A DNA stretch of 64,000 bases from an uncultured Mycoplasmatota bacterium (lineage in GTDB: Bacteria; Bacillota_I; Bacilli_A; RF39; UBA660). The stretch is from the NCBI GenBank assembly GCA_946402735.1, contig CAMIXH010000001.1, forward strand, positions 124,001 to 188,000. Reading direction: 5' to 3'. A model generated the notes under the pieces. The model was not told where the DNA came from and searched no databases. It saw only the letters and a list, made by a program, of their open reading frames with translations. Shown here in pieces: positions 49,730-59,989 of the stretch (the stretch's first letter is position 1; every line of letters begins with the position of its first letter). A program made the translations under genes and the position numbers.

Positions 49730-50641
49730 ATGAATAATAAGGTTGTTATAGTTGGTTGTGGTAATGTTGGAATGGCTTATGCTTTTGCATTAGTTAATCA
49801 AAAAACATATGTTAGTGATTTAGTATTAATTGATATTAATACTGAAAAAACTATTGGTGAAGTAATGGATTTAAATCATTGTCTTCCATATACTCCATCA
49901 AAAATGAATATTAAAGTTGGAGATTATAGTGATTGCAGAGATGCTAAGATAGTAGTCATTGCAGCAGGAGCAAATCAGCGTGATGGAGAAACTAGAATGG
50001 ATCTAATATACAAAAATGCTAGTATATTTGATTCAATTATTAAAGAAATAAAGAAAAGTGGTTTTAATGGAATTTATTTAATAGCTACTAATCCACTTGA
50101 TGTTATGACTTATCTAACACTTAAATATAGTGGTACTACTCCAAATAAAGTAATAGGTACAGGAGCGGCTCTTGATACAGCAAGACTTAGATATTTACTT
50201 AGTGAAGAGTTAAATATGTGTCCTAAAGATATAGATGCATATGTTATAGGTGAACATGGAGATTCAGAGTTTATACCATGGAGTAATGCTAATGTAGGTT
50301 TTAAAAAGATAACTGATTTATTACCAAAAAAGAAACTTGATAGGATAGAAGAAAAGGTTAGAAATTCTGCATATGAAGTTATCAAAAGAAAAGGAGCAAC
50401 TGCATATGGAATTGGAACTTGTATGGTAAGAATAACTAATGCTATTCTTGAAGACAAAAAAATTATACTATCTGTTTCAAGTTATGATAAAATAAAAGAC
50501 GTATGTATATCAACGCCAACTATTGTAGGTGCTGACGGAGCTAGAGAGAAGATTGATTTTCCTATGACTAAAGATGAAAAAGCAAAGCTTAATAGTTCTA
50601 TTAAAATTATTAAAGATGCAATAGATAAGGTGTTAAAATAA
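49730..50641 (+). CDS. ldh: L-lactate dehydrogenase
   Basis: VGCGNVGMAYAFAL, AGANQRDGETRMDL, ATNPLDVMTYLTLKYSG, IGEHGDSEFIPWS. Confidence 0.92.
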   Translation: MNNKVVIVGCGNVGMAYAFALVNQKTYVSDLVLIDINTEKTIGEVMDLNHCLPYTPSKMNIKVGDYSDCRDAKIVVIAAGANQRDGETRMDLIYKNASIFDSIIKEIKKSGFNGIYLIATNPLDVMTYLTLKYSGTTPNKVIGTGAALDTARLRYLLSEELNMCPKDIDAYVIGEHGDSEFIPWSNANVGFKKITDLLPKKKLDRIEEKVRNSAYEVIKRKGATAYGIGTCMVRITNAILEDKKIILSVSSYDKIKDVCISTPTIVGADGAREKIDFPMTKDEKAKLNSSIKIIKDAIDKVLK

Positions 50642-50654
50642 ATGGAGGTATGTT

Positions 50655-52238
50655 ATGTATAAAAATAACAAATTAATTATTGGTAAAAACGGAGATAATG
50701 AATTATGTATTTTACCAAAAATGGCAAACCGTCATGGTATTATTACTGGAGCTAGTGGTAGTGGTAAAACAACTACAGTAAAAGTTATGGCTGAGTCATT
50801 TTCAAGTGCTGGTATTCCAGTATTCTATGTTGATGTTAAAGGAGATCTAGCTAGTATTTGTAAAGCTGGTGAACAAAATGAGAATGTTGATAAGAGGGTT
50901 GTATCATTAAAATTAGATGATTTCAATTATGAAGCATTTCCAGTAACATTCTTTGATGTATTTAAAAAGAATGGACATCCAATTAGAACTACTGTTGAAA
51001 GTATTGGACCAAGACTTTTATCAATTATGTTAGAATTATCTGATGCTCAAGAAGGAGTTCTAGCAATAGTATTCCAAATTGCAAAAGATGAAAACATGCC
51101 ACTAATTGATTTAGGAGACTTAAAGAGTTTATTACTTTATGTAGGTGAAAATAAAGATAAATATTTAACTAAATATGGTAATATTACTACTCAAACAGTA
51201 GGAGCTATTCAAAGAAATATTCTTATGTTAGAACAAGAAGGTGGAGTAGATTTTTTTGGAAAACCAGAACTTCAATTATTTGATTTATTACAATTTGATT
51301 TTAATGGAAAAGGATTTATTAATGTTCTTGATGCTCAAGAATTATTTAAAAAACCAACACTATATGCAGTATTCTTAGTATGGATGCTAAATAATTTATA
51401 TGATAACTTACCTGAAGTTGGTGATTTAGAAAGACCAAAACTTGCTTTATTCTTAGATGAAGCACATTTGATTTTCTCAGAAATGTCACCAAGTGTTACT
51501 AAACAAATAGTACAAGTAGTTAAATTAATACGTAGTAAAGGAGTAGGTGTATACTTTATTTCTCAATCTCCAAGTGATGTACCAGATGATATACTATCTC
51601 AACTTGGAAATAAAGTACAACACGTACTTAGAAGTTATACTCCTAGTGATGAAAAAGCTATTAAAGCAGCTGCTAATTCATTTAGAACAAATCCTAAATT
51701 TAAGACTGAAGAAGCTATTAAAGAATTAGCAACAGGAGAAGCACTAATTTCATTCTTAGATGAAAAAGGTGAACCAAGTGTAGTAGAAAGAGCTTGGATC
51801 TTACCTCCTCAAAGTTATATGGGAACTATCTCTGATGAACTAAGAGATTCATTAATTAAATCAAGTCGTATTTATGGTAAATATGAAACTGAACATAATG
51901 AAATATCTGCTACTGAAAAAGTAGATGAAGAAAATGCTCGTAGAGAAGAAGAAAAGAAGAGATTAGAAGAAGAAAAAGCTGAAGAAGCAAGAGCAAAAGA
52001 AGAAGAAAAACAAAGAATAGCTGAAGAAAAGGCTGCTGAAAAAGAAGCTAAAGAAGCAGAAAAGAAGAGAATCGCTGAAGAAAAAGCTGCTGAAAAGAAG
52101 AAAAAAGAAGAAGAAAAAGCTCGTAAGAACTCAGTTGGTTATAAACTTGGAAAGAAAGTAACTAATGCAGCAGCAAATAAAGTAATCAATAAAGGATTAA
52201 ATTCAATTCTTAAAGGATTAGGAAAACTAGGTAAATAA
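50655..52238 (+). CDS. HerA-like/DUF853 ATPase with charged Glu/Lys/Ala-rich C-terminal helix
   Basis: GASGSGKTTTVKVMAESF Walker A; LALFLDEAHLIF Walker B. Confidence 0.92.
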   Translation: MYKNNKLIIGKNGDNELCILPKMANRHGIITGASGSGKTTTVKVMAESFSSAGIPVFYVDVKGDLASICKAGEQNENVDKRVVSLKLDDFNYEAFPVTFFDVFKKNGHPIRTTVESIGPRLLSIMLELSDAQEGVLAIVFQIAKDENMPLIDLGDLKSLLLYVGENKDKYLTKYGNITTQTVGAIQRNILMLEQEGGVDFFGKPELQLFDLLQFDFNGKGFINVLDAQELFKKPTLYAVFLVWMLNNLYDNLPEVGDLERPKLALFLDEAHLIFSEMSPSVTKQIVQVVKLIRSKGVGVYFISQSPSDVPDDILSQLGNKVQHVLRSYTPSDEKAIKAAANSFRTNPKFKTEEAIKELATGEALISFLDEKGEPSVVERAWILPPQSYMGTISDELRDSLIKSSRIYGKYETEHNEISATEKVDEENARREEEKKRLEEEKAEEARAKEEEKQRIAEEKAAEKEAKEAEKKRIAEEKAAEKKKKEEEKARKNSVGYKLGKKVTNAAANKVINKGLNSILKGLGKLGK

Positions 52239-52340
52239 AAAGATAATATTAAAATATCTAACTTTTGTTAGATATTTTATTTTGTGTAAAAATAGTTCAA
52301 AAATAATAATAAATATGTTAAAATGTATAAGGAGGATATT

Positions 52341-54053
52341 ATGAATAAGGTAACAGCAATAATAGCATTAGTTTTTATAATTATTATGATTTTATTATAT
52401 GTTATAAAGCTTATTATTAAAGCAAACAACAAGAAGAATATTTCTAATACTATTGATAAGCTTACTACTGAAAAAAATATGATAATATCCGCTAATCTTA
52501 TTACTGAACTTTCTAAAGCAGGTAAACTAGTTAATAATAAGAAAATTGAAAATCAAGTTGATAATTGGAAAAAGAGATTTGATGATATAGAAAAAATTGA
52601 TATGCCTAAATTAACTGATGAATTAATTGAAGCAGAAAACTTAAGTATGAATAAAGATATTGAAGGAGCTTATATTGCGCTTGAAAGAGTTGAAAAAGAT
52701 ATTTTTTTAGTAGAAGCAAAAGCAACATCTTTATTAAATGAAATAAGAGAACTTACTGAAAGTGAAGAAAGAAATAGAGAAGCTATTACTAAATTAAAGA
52801 GTATTTATAGAGAAATAGTATTTAAATATAATAAAAATAAAAATGATTATCAAAATGTATCTTCTAGAATAGAATTACAATTTGAAAACATTGATAAATT
52901 ATTTAGTGCTTTTGAAACATCTATTCAAAATAAAGAATATGAAGAATTGTCTAAAATAGTTAAAGTTTTAGATGATATGATTAATAATATTAGTATTGTT
53001 ATTGATGAAGCACCAACTATTGTTATGATGGCTACTATGATTCTTCCTAAGAAAATGAGTGATATTAAAGCAGTAAGTACTAAAATGACTAAAGATGGTT
53101 ATAATCTAGAATACTTAAATATTGATTATAATATTGAAGAAACTAATAAGAAAATAGAAGAAATAATGGATAGATTAAATGTACTTAATCTACAAGATTC
53201 TATATTTGATTTAAAAACTTTAATTGACTATTATGAAGGATTATATAGTGATTTTGATGCTGAAAAAAGAGGAAAAAATGATTTTGAAAGAGGAATCATT
53301 AATATAAGTGAAAGATTAAAGAAGACAACTTCAATAGTTAAAAATCTTTATATGGAAATAGGTAATATTAAAGATACATATGATTTAACTGATGATGAAG
53401 TAAAGATTGTTGATGAAATTAATACTGAATTAAATGAAGTAAAAGAATCATTTAAAACAGTTAATGATAGAACTCTAATAAAAGTTATGCCATATTCAAA
53501 ACTTGCTAATGAATGTGAAATGGTAGCTGTTAATTTATCAAAAGTAGAAGATAAATTAGAAACGACTCTAAAGAATTTAGGAAGTTTAAAAGAAGATGAA
53601 GCTAGAGCTAGAGATCAATTATATGAAATTAAAAATATAATAAATAATTCTAAATATAAAATTAAAGATTATGATTTACCAATTATACCTAGTAAATTTT
53701 ATATTGAATTAAAAGAAGCATATGATGCAGTAAAAGAAATAAATAAAGAAATTGATAAGAAACCAATATCAATTAAAACATTGAATTTAAGAGTAGATAC
53801 TGCTCGTGATTTAGCACTTAAGCTTTATCAAACTGCTTCAAATACAACAAAAACAGCTGCAATGGCAGAAATGGCTATAATGTATGGAAATAGATATAGA
53901 TCAAGTAATAGAGAAGTTGAAAGGGGATTAATTCTTGGAACAAAAGCTTTTGAAAATGGAGATTATAATAAAGCTTTAGAAATAGTTTTAAATGCTATTA
54001 ATATAGTTGAACCTGGAATTCAAAAGAAACTTCTAAGCATGATGGAAAGTTAA
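52341..54053 (+). CDS. ezrA: Septation ring formation regulator EzrA
   Basis: Single N-terminal TM and long coiled coil; genomic context next to ftsK. Confidence 0.85.
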   Translation: MNKVTAIIALVFIIIMILLYVIKLIIKANNKKNISNTIDKLTTEKNMIISANLITELSKAGKLVNNKKIENQVDNWKKRFDDIEKIDMPKLTDELIEAENLSMNKDIEGAYIALERVEKDIFLVEAKATSLLNEIRELTESEERNREAITKLKSIYREIVFKYNKNKNDYQNVSSRIELQFENIDKLFSAFETSIQNKEYEELSKIVKVLDDMINNISIVIDEAPTIVMMATMILPKKMSDIKAVSTKMTKDGYNLEYLNIDYNIEETNKKIEEIMDRLNVLNLQDSIFDLKTLIDYYEGLYSDFDAEKRGKNDFERGIINISERLKKTTSIVKNLYMEIGNIKDTYDLTDDEVKIVDEINTELNEVKESFKTVNDRTLIKVMPYSKLANECEMVAVNLSKVEDKLETTLKNLGSLKEDEARARDQLYEIKNIINNSKYKIKDYDLPIIPSKFYIELKEAYDAVKEINKEIDKKPISIKTLNLRVDTARDLALKLYQTASNTTKTAAMAEMAIMYGNRYRSSNREVERGLILGTKAFENGDYNKALEIVLNAINIVEPGIQKKLLSMMES

Positions 54054-54054
54054 G

Positions 54055-56316
54055 GTGGTTTTTGTGGCAAAGAAAAAAAGACAAAGAAAAACTAAAGAAA
54101 AGAAAAGTTTTGCATATGCAAATGAATTAATAGGACTATTATTTATATTACTTGGAATAACTGGTCTTGGTTCATTTGGCGTAGTTGGAAGCTTTATAAA
54201 GAAATGTGCAATTTTTACATTTGGTACTTGGTATTGGTTATTACTTGCATTAGTTTTATTAATTGGTATTGTAATGATTGCTAAAAGAGGAAAAGTAAAT
54301 TACTTTAGTGGTAGATTAATAGGGGTTTATGCTTTAGTAATTGCTTTACTATTATTTTCGCATTTAAATTATATTAAAGATAATGATATAGCAGGTAAAG
54401 AGATATTAACTGTTACTATGGATAATGTTAGAACTGCATTTAATACAGGAAGTGATATTAATACTGGTGGTGGTATTATTGGCGCAGTATTATCATGGAC
54501 ATTTGTTTCTTTATTTGCAACAGAAGGAACTATTGTTGTAATAGTTGCAATAGTAATATTTGGTTTAATAATGATATTTGATATAACACTTTCTGATATC
54601 GGTCATGCTATTGCTAGTGTATTTACTAGAAAAGATGATGACGATGAGGAAGAAGAAAAGCCAAGTAAAAAACTTAAGGATGACGATAGATTAATTGGTG
54701 ATATGGATGAAGATGATGAAAAACCAATTGATAAGAGAGTAGTTATTACTAGCGTAGAAGATCTTGAACCTAAGAAAGAAGAAATTAAACCTGTAAAAGT
54801 AGAAGAAAAAATTGAAAAAGAAGATGAAGTAAGTGAAGTTTATATCAAACCTCCACTTGATTTATTAGATGTACCTAAGAATAAAGGTAATAAAGCTAAT
54901 TCAACTGAAGTTATAAATCAAAATACTAAAACAATTGAAAGAGTATTTAATGATTTCGGAATGCTTGCTAAAGTAGTAGAAGTACATGTTGGACCTGCTG
55001 TTACTCAATATGAGATGACTCTTCAAAGAGGAACAAAGGTTAATAAAGTACTAAGCATTTCTCGTGAAATAGCTTTAGCTCTAGCAGCAAAAGAAGTTAG
55101 AATTGAAGCTCCAATTCCTGGTAAAAATACAGTAGGTATTGAAGTTCCAAATCAAAATATTATTCCAGTATCTATGAGAGAGATAATGGATGCTATGGTT
55201 AAAAATCATAAGTTAGATGATTCTAAATTAGCAGCTCCTCTAGGTAGAGATATAATGGGTAATGTAAAATATGTTGAAATTAATAAAACACCACATATGT
55301 TAGTAGCTGGTGCTACTGGTAGTGGTAAATCTGTATGTATTAATAACATAATTCTATCTGTACTTATGAGAACTACTCCTGATGAAGTTAAGATGGTTCT
55401 AGTAGATCCTAAAAAGGTTGAATTTAATGTATATGATGGAATTCCTCATCTATTAACTCCAGTTGTAACAGATCCTAAGAAAGCAAGTGCTGCTTTACAA
55501 AAGATTGTTGTTATGATGGATGATAGATATGAAACATTTAAAAATAGTAATACTAAAAATATATCAACATATAACGAATATGTAGATAAAGAATTAAAGA
55601 AGAAACCAGATTGTGGTTTAAAGAGAATGCCATTTATATTAGTTATTATTGATGAGCTTGCTGATTTAATGTTAGTAGCTGCTAAAGAAGTTGAAGAATC
55701 AATTATGAGAATTACTCAACTTGCAAGAGCTGCTGGTATTCATTTAATCGTAGCAACTCAAAGACCATCAACTGATATTATTACTGGTGTTGTTAAATCA
55801 AATATACCAACTCGTGTATCATTTGCTGTTTCTTCAAGTATCGACTCTCGTACAATCTTAGATATGACTGGAGCAGAAAAACTACTTGGAAAAGGTGATA
55901 TGTTATATAAACCAATGGATGATAATGCACCAACTCGTATTCAAGGATCATTTGTATCAGATGATGAAATTGCAAGAGTAGTTGAATTTATTAAGGAAAG
56001 AAGTCATGGACCTAGATATAGTGATGACTTTGAAAGACTAAATTCACCAAGTTCTTCCGAAGATGGAGGAAGTACTTCTGTTGGACTTAGTGAAGAAGAT
56101 AGAAAAGATGTTTTATACGATGAGATATTAAATTATGCGATTCGTATGGGACAAATAAGTGCATCTTTAATCCAAAGAAAATATTCAATTGGATATAATA
56201 GAGCTGCACGTATAATGGACATATTTGAAGAACGTGGAATAGTTGGTCCTGCTAAAGGAAGTAAACCAAGAGATGTTCTTGTTAAATATGGGGATAATAG
56301 TGAAGGAGAAGAATAA
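54055..56316 (+). CDS. ftsK: DNA translocase FtsK/SpoIIIE
   Basis: VAGATGSGKSVCINNIILS, LVIIDELADLMLVA, ATQRPSTDIITGVVKSNIPTRVSFAVSSSIDSRTILD; gamma domain at C-terminus. Confidence 0.96.
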   Translation: MVFVAKKKRQRKTKEKKSFAYANELIGLLFILLGITGLGSFGVVGSFIKKCAIFTFGTWYWLLLALVLLIGIVMIAKRGKVNYFSGRLIGVYALVIALLLFSHLNYIKDNDIAGKEILTVTMDNVRTAFNTGSDINTGGGIIGAVLSWTFVSLFATEGTIVVIVAIVIFGLIMIFDITLSDIGHAIASVFTRKDDDDEEEEKPSKKLKDDDRLIGDMDEDDEKPIDKRVVITSVEDLEPKKEEIKPVKVEEKIEKEDEVSEVYIKPPLDLLDVPKNKGNKANSTEVINQNTKTIERVFNDFGMLAKVVEVHVGPAVTQYEMTLQRGTKVNKVLSISREIALALAAKEVRIEAPIPGKNTVGIEVPNQNIIPVSMREIMDAMVKNHKLDDSKLAAPLGRDIMGNVKYVEINKTPHMLVAGATGSGKSVCINNIILSVLMRTTPDEVKMVLVDPKKVEFNVYDGIPHLLTPVVTDPKKASAALQKIVVMMDDRYETFKNSNTKNISTYNEYVDKELKKKPDCGLKRMPFILVIIDELADLMLVAAKEVEESIMRITQLARAAGIHLIVATQRPSTDIITGVVKSNIPTRVSFAVSSSIDSRTILDMTGAEKLLGKGDMLYKPMDDNAPTRIQGSFVSDDEIARVVEFIKERSHGPRYSDDFERLNSPSSSEDGGSTSVGLSEEDRKDVLYDEILNYAIRMGQISASLIQRKYSIGYNRAARIMDIFEERGIVGPAKGSKPRDVLVKYGDNSEGEE

Positions 56317-56318
56317 AA

Positions 56319-57029
56319 ATGTCAACAGTACATATTGGAGCTGAAAAAGGTGATATCGCACCTAGAGTATTAATGCCAGGTGATCCAAATAGAGCACATT
56401 ATATTGCTCAAAAATATTTTGAAAATCCTCGTCTTGTAAATAAAGTAAGAGGTGAACTTGCTTACACAGGAACTTATAAAGGAGTAGAAATTACTGTATT
56501 TTCAAGTGGGATGGGTATTCCTAGTATGGGAATATATAGTTATGAATTGTTTAATGATTTTGATGTAGAAAAAATAATTCGTATAGGAACAGCAGGTTCA
56601 TATCTTGAAGATTTAAAAATATATGATATACTACTAGCTGATTCTTCTTATTCCGAGTCAACTTTTGATAAACAATCAGGAAAAGATGAAATGGATATTA
56701 TTAATTCATCTACAGAATTAAATGGTGATATTACTAATACTGCTTTAATGAGAGGTGTTCCACTAAAAGTTGGAAGAGTTCATACAAGTGATGCTTTCTA
56801 TAATGAAGAAACTATAGAAGATTATAAGAAGTATACTGATATGGGATGTATGGCTGTTGAAATGGAAACTTTCGCACTATTATATAATGCTAAGAAGTTA
56901 ATGAAAAAAGCAACATCATTGATTACAATAAGTGATAATTTAGTAACACATGAATTAATAGATTCAGAAGCTAGAGAAAGAAAACTCGATGAGATGATAG
57001 TTCTAGCATTAGAATCAATCATAAAATAA
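56319..57029 (+). CDS. deoD: Purine-nucleoside phosphorylase DeoD
   Basis: VLMPGDPNRAHYIAQKYF, FSSGMGIPSMGIYSYEL, GTAGSYLEDL, VEMETFALLY. Confidence 0.95.
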   Translation: MSTVHIGAEKGDIAPRVLMPGDPNRAHYIAQKYFENPRLVNKVRGELAYTGTYKGVEITVFSSGMGIPSMGIYSYELFNDFDVEKIIRIGTAGSYLEDLKIYDILLADSSYSESTFDKQSGKDEMDIINSSTELNGDITNTALMRGVPLKVGRVHTSDAFYNEETIEDYKKYTDMGCMAVEMETFALLYNAKKLMKKATSLITISDNLVTHELIDSEARERKLDEMIVLALESIIK

Positions 57030-57079
57030 TAAAAGAAGAAGATTCATATGTAATCTTCTTTTTATAACTAGGAGGTTTT

Positions 57080-58339
57080 ATGCAATATAATAAAATTATT
57101 AAAAATGATATAACTTATCATTTAATAAATACAAATAGATTTAAATCGATTAATTTAGTTTTATTTTTTACTAAAGAGTTTGATAAAGATGATATAGTAT
57201 TTGGTAATTTCTTAACAAATAATATGGTTTATTCATCTAAAAAATATAATACTAAAAACAAAATAGCAAGTATTGGTGAAGACTTATATGGTACTAAGAT
57301 ATCTTCATCATTTGGAATAAATGGTAAATGTGAAACTATATCTTTTTCACTTGATTTTATTAATCCAAAATATACAGAAGATAAATATATGGATTTATCA
57401 CTAGACTTTTTATATGAAGTATTATTAAATCCAAATGTAGAAAATGATGAATTTAATCATGAGTTTTTTGAAATTGTTAAGAATGACGCTATTGCTAATT
57501 ATCAAAGTATAAAAGATAATCCAAATCTATTTGCAAGTATAGAATATGCAAAAATAATGTATAAAGATACTCCTAGTGAGAATTGTAGTATTCCATCTAT
57601 TGAAGAAATAAATCGTGTTACTCCAAAGAATTTATATGAATACTATAAACATCTATTTGATGGAACATATAATATAGATATTTGTATTCTAGGAGAAGTA
57701 GATACAAGTATTATTGATAAAATACATAAAGTATTTAAAGTGTTTAAATCTAATAATAAAAAATTAGAATTTACAATAAAAAAAGATTTTGAAAATAAAG
57801 TTACAGAAAAAATTGATTCATTATCATTTAATCAATCTAAATTATATATTGGGTATAAACTAGATCCTATGAGTTTTCATGAATTTAATCATGTACTTAG
57901 AGTATATAATACTATACTTGGTACTATGAATGATTCAATACTATTTAATATAGTAAGAGAAGCAAATTCATTATGTTATTCCATTGGAAGTTATGTATCA
58001 AGATATAATCCATCACTTACTATATATGCTGGTATTAATAAAAAGAATTATGACAAAACAATTGAACTAATTAAATCATGCGTAGAAAGTATGAAAGATA
58101 AAGAAGTATTAAATAGATTATTTGATTCAGCTAAAAAGATGATAAATACTGTATTAAATAATTATTATGATGATGCTGCATCTCAATTAAATAGATATTA
58201 TAGTGAACAATTTGTTCCTCTTGAAGATGTTGAAGTAACAAGAAAAGAAATAGAGAAAGTTACTATTGATGAAGTAATTGCAATAAATGATAAAATTCAT
58301 CTAAATACAATATATATGCTAAAGGGGGACAACAACTAA
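57080..58339 (+). CDS. M16-family peptidase-like protein, YmfF-like, lacks HxxEH
   Basis: M16-like architecture and pairing; GNFLTNNMVYSSKKYNTKNKIA in place of the zinc motif. Confidence 0.82.
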   Translation: MQYNKIIKNDITYHLINTNRFKSINLVLFFTKEFDKDDIVFGNFLTNNMVYSSKKYNTKNKIASIGEDLYGTKISSSFGINGKCETISFSLDFINPKYTEDKYMDLSLDFLYEVLLNPNVENDEFNHEFFEIVKNDAIANYQSIKDNPNLFASIEYAKIMYKDTPSENCSIPSIEEINRVTPKNLYEYYKHLFDGTYNIDICILGEVDTSIIDKIHKVFKVFKSNNKKLEFTIKKDFENKVTEKIDSLSFNQSKLYIGYKLDPMSFHEFNHVLRVYNTILGTMNDSILFNIVREANSLCYSIGSYVSRYNPSLTIYAGINKKNYDKTIELIKSCVESMKDKEVLNRLFDSAKKMINTVLNNYYDDAASQLNRYYSEQFVPLEDVEVTRKEIEKVTIDEVIAINDKIHLNTIYMLKGDNN

Positions 58340-59607
58340 TGAAAGAAAATGTATTTGAAAAAGTAAATGAAAAAGTATATACAGAAACACTAAAAAATGG
58401 AATAGATTTATATTTATATCCAACTAAAAAAACAAAGAATTTCTATATATCAATATCTGTTAAATATGGAGCTAGAATTACTAAATATAAATTAAACGAT
58501 AAAACAGTAGAAGTAATACCAGGTAGTGCTCATTTTTTAGAACATAAGGTTATGGCTTTATCAGAAAATGAAGAAATATCAAGAAGAATAAATGAACTTG
58601 GTAGTCTTGCTAATGCATGGACTAATTATTATGGAACTAACTATAATATTTTTGGAAGTATTAACTTAATTGAAAATTTAAAACTATTACTTGATATATT
58701 CTATAATACTGATATTAATGAAAAATGTGTTAATGAAGAAAAAGGTATTATTGGTGAAGAAATAGATATGTATAAAGATGAAATAAATAGTCTTATGTAT
58801 AATAATCTATTTAACAATTTATTTAATAAATCATATGTTAAAAATACAGTAGTAGGAGAAAGAGAAGATATTGAAAAAATAACTGCTAAGTCATTAAATG
58901 AAATATATGATGATTACTATACTCCTAATAATACATTTATAATTGTATCTGGTGATTTTGAAGTAGAAGAAGTAAGAAAAGTTATTCATGATTATATGGA
59001 TAAGTTAGATCTTAAAAAGAAAGAATTACCAAAAAGAATAATTGAAAAAGAAACTGATAATGTATGTTTAAACTATGAAGAAATAAAAAGAGATTCTGAA
59101 AATGATAGAGTTAAATATGCCATTAAAATGGATAAGAAAAGATTCAACTTTAAAGATGATTTGTTCTTAAGATATTATATTAGTATTATTATGTCATCTA
59201 ATTTTTCATCATCATCTCCATTATATGAAAAGTATAAAAATGAAGGACTTATTATTTCAATGAGTAGTGGTGTTAATATTATTGATGATTATGTTGTAAT
59301 TATAGTAAGTGCAACATGTAATAATGGAAGTAAATTTATTGAAAGATTAGATAAAGATATTAAAGGATTAACACTAGATAAGAAAACATTTGAAAGAAAG
59401 AAAAAGATATTCTTAAGATCATATATTCTTGACTTTGATAATATAGAAGATATTGAATATAATATATGTGAATCAATACTTATGGATGATAAAGTTGATT
59501 ATAATGAATATACACATATAAGTAATATGACTTATGAAGAAGCTAGTAATATTTTAAATAGTTTCAAATATGAAAATGTGTGTGTTGTTAGAACAATAAA
59601 AGAGTAA
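58339..59607 (+). CDS. M16-family zinc peptidase, YmfH-like
   Basis: GSAHFLEHKVM (HxxEH), distal NEEKGIIGEEIDMYKDE. Confidence 0.9.
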   Translation: MKENVFEKVNEKVYTETLKNGIDLYLYPTKKTKNFYISISVKYGARITKYKLNDKTVEVIPGSAHFLEHKVMALSENEEISRRINELGSLANAWTNYYGTNYNIFGSINLIENLKLLLDIFYNTDINEKCVNEEKGIIGEEIDMYKDEINSLMYNNLFNNLFNKSYVKNTVVGEREDIEKITAKSLNEIYDDYYTPNNTFIIVSGDFEVEEVRKVIHDYMDKLDLKKKELPKRIIEKETDNVCLNYEEIKRDSENDRVKYAIKMDKKRFNFKDDLFLRYYISIIMSSNFSSSSPLYEKYKNEGLIISMSSGVNIIDDYVVIIVSATCNNGSKFIERLDKDIKGLTLDKKTFERKKKIFLRSYILDFDNIEDIEYNICESILMDDKVDYNEYTHISNMTYEEASNILNSFKYENVCVVRTIKE

Positions 59608-59683
59608 TTTAAAAACTCTTTTTATTTTGTCCTTTTTGTTTCATTTTTATGAGTGATATAGTATAATTAAATTGGTGAATTCT

Positions 59684-59980
59684 ATGGACGATAAAATTGA
59701 ATTTAAATCTTTAAAAGAACTATATGAAAGAGTTAAACCTGCTTTATATTCTAAACAAAAAGAAGTAAAAAGGTTAGGTCTAAAATATGTAACAGAAAAA
59801 GATATTTGGAACTATCTTGTTGAAAATGTTTGGAAAACTAAAGAAAACTTAGAACTTCATGAATTAATTAGTGATATATTATATGCTAATAATTATGATT
59901 TAAATGAGTATGCAATGAGAAGAATAAAAGAATATAAAGAAAGTGAAGAATTAATAATGGATAAGGACAACTTATTCTAG
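59684..59980 (+). CDS. ComN-like post-transcriptional regulator
   Basis: LYERVKPALYSKQKEVKRLGLKYVTEKDIWNYLVENVWK; adjacent to secDF. Confidence 0.75.
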   Translation: MDDKIEFKSLKELYERVKPALYSKQKEVKRLGLKYVTEKDIWNYLVENVWKTKENLELHELISDILYANNYDLNEYAMRRIKEYKESEELIMDKDNLF

Positions 59981-59989
59981 GAGGATAAC

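Noticed and set aside
51900-52140. Glu/Lys/Ala-rich tail of the HerA-like ATPase as a nucleotide repeat or degenerate region
   Set aside because: In-frame charged helix (single alpha-helix type) with varied codons; ordinary low-complexity protein segment.
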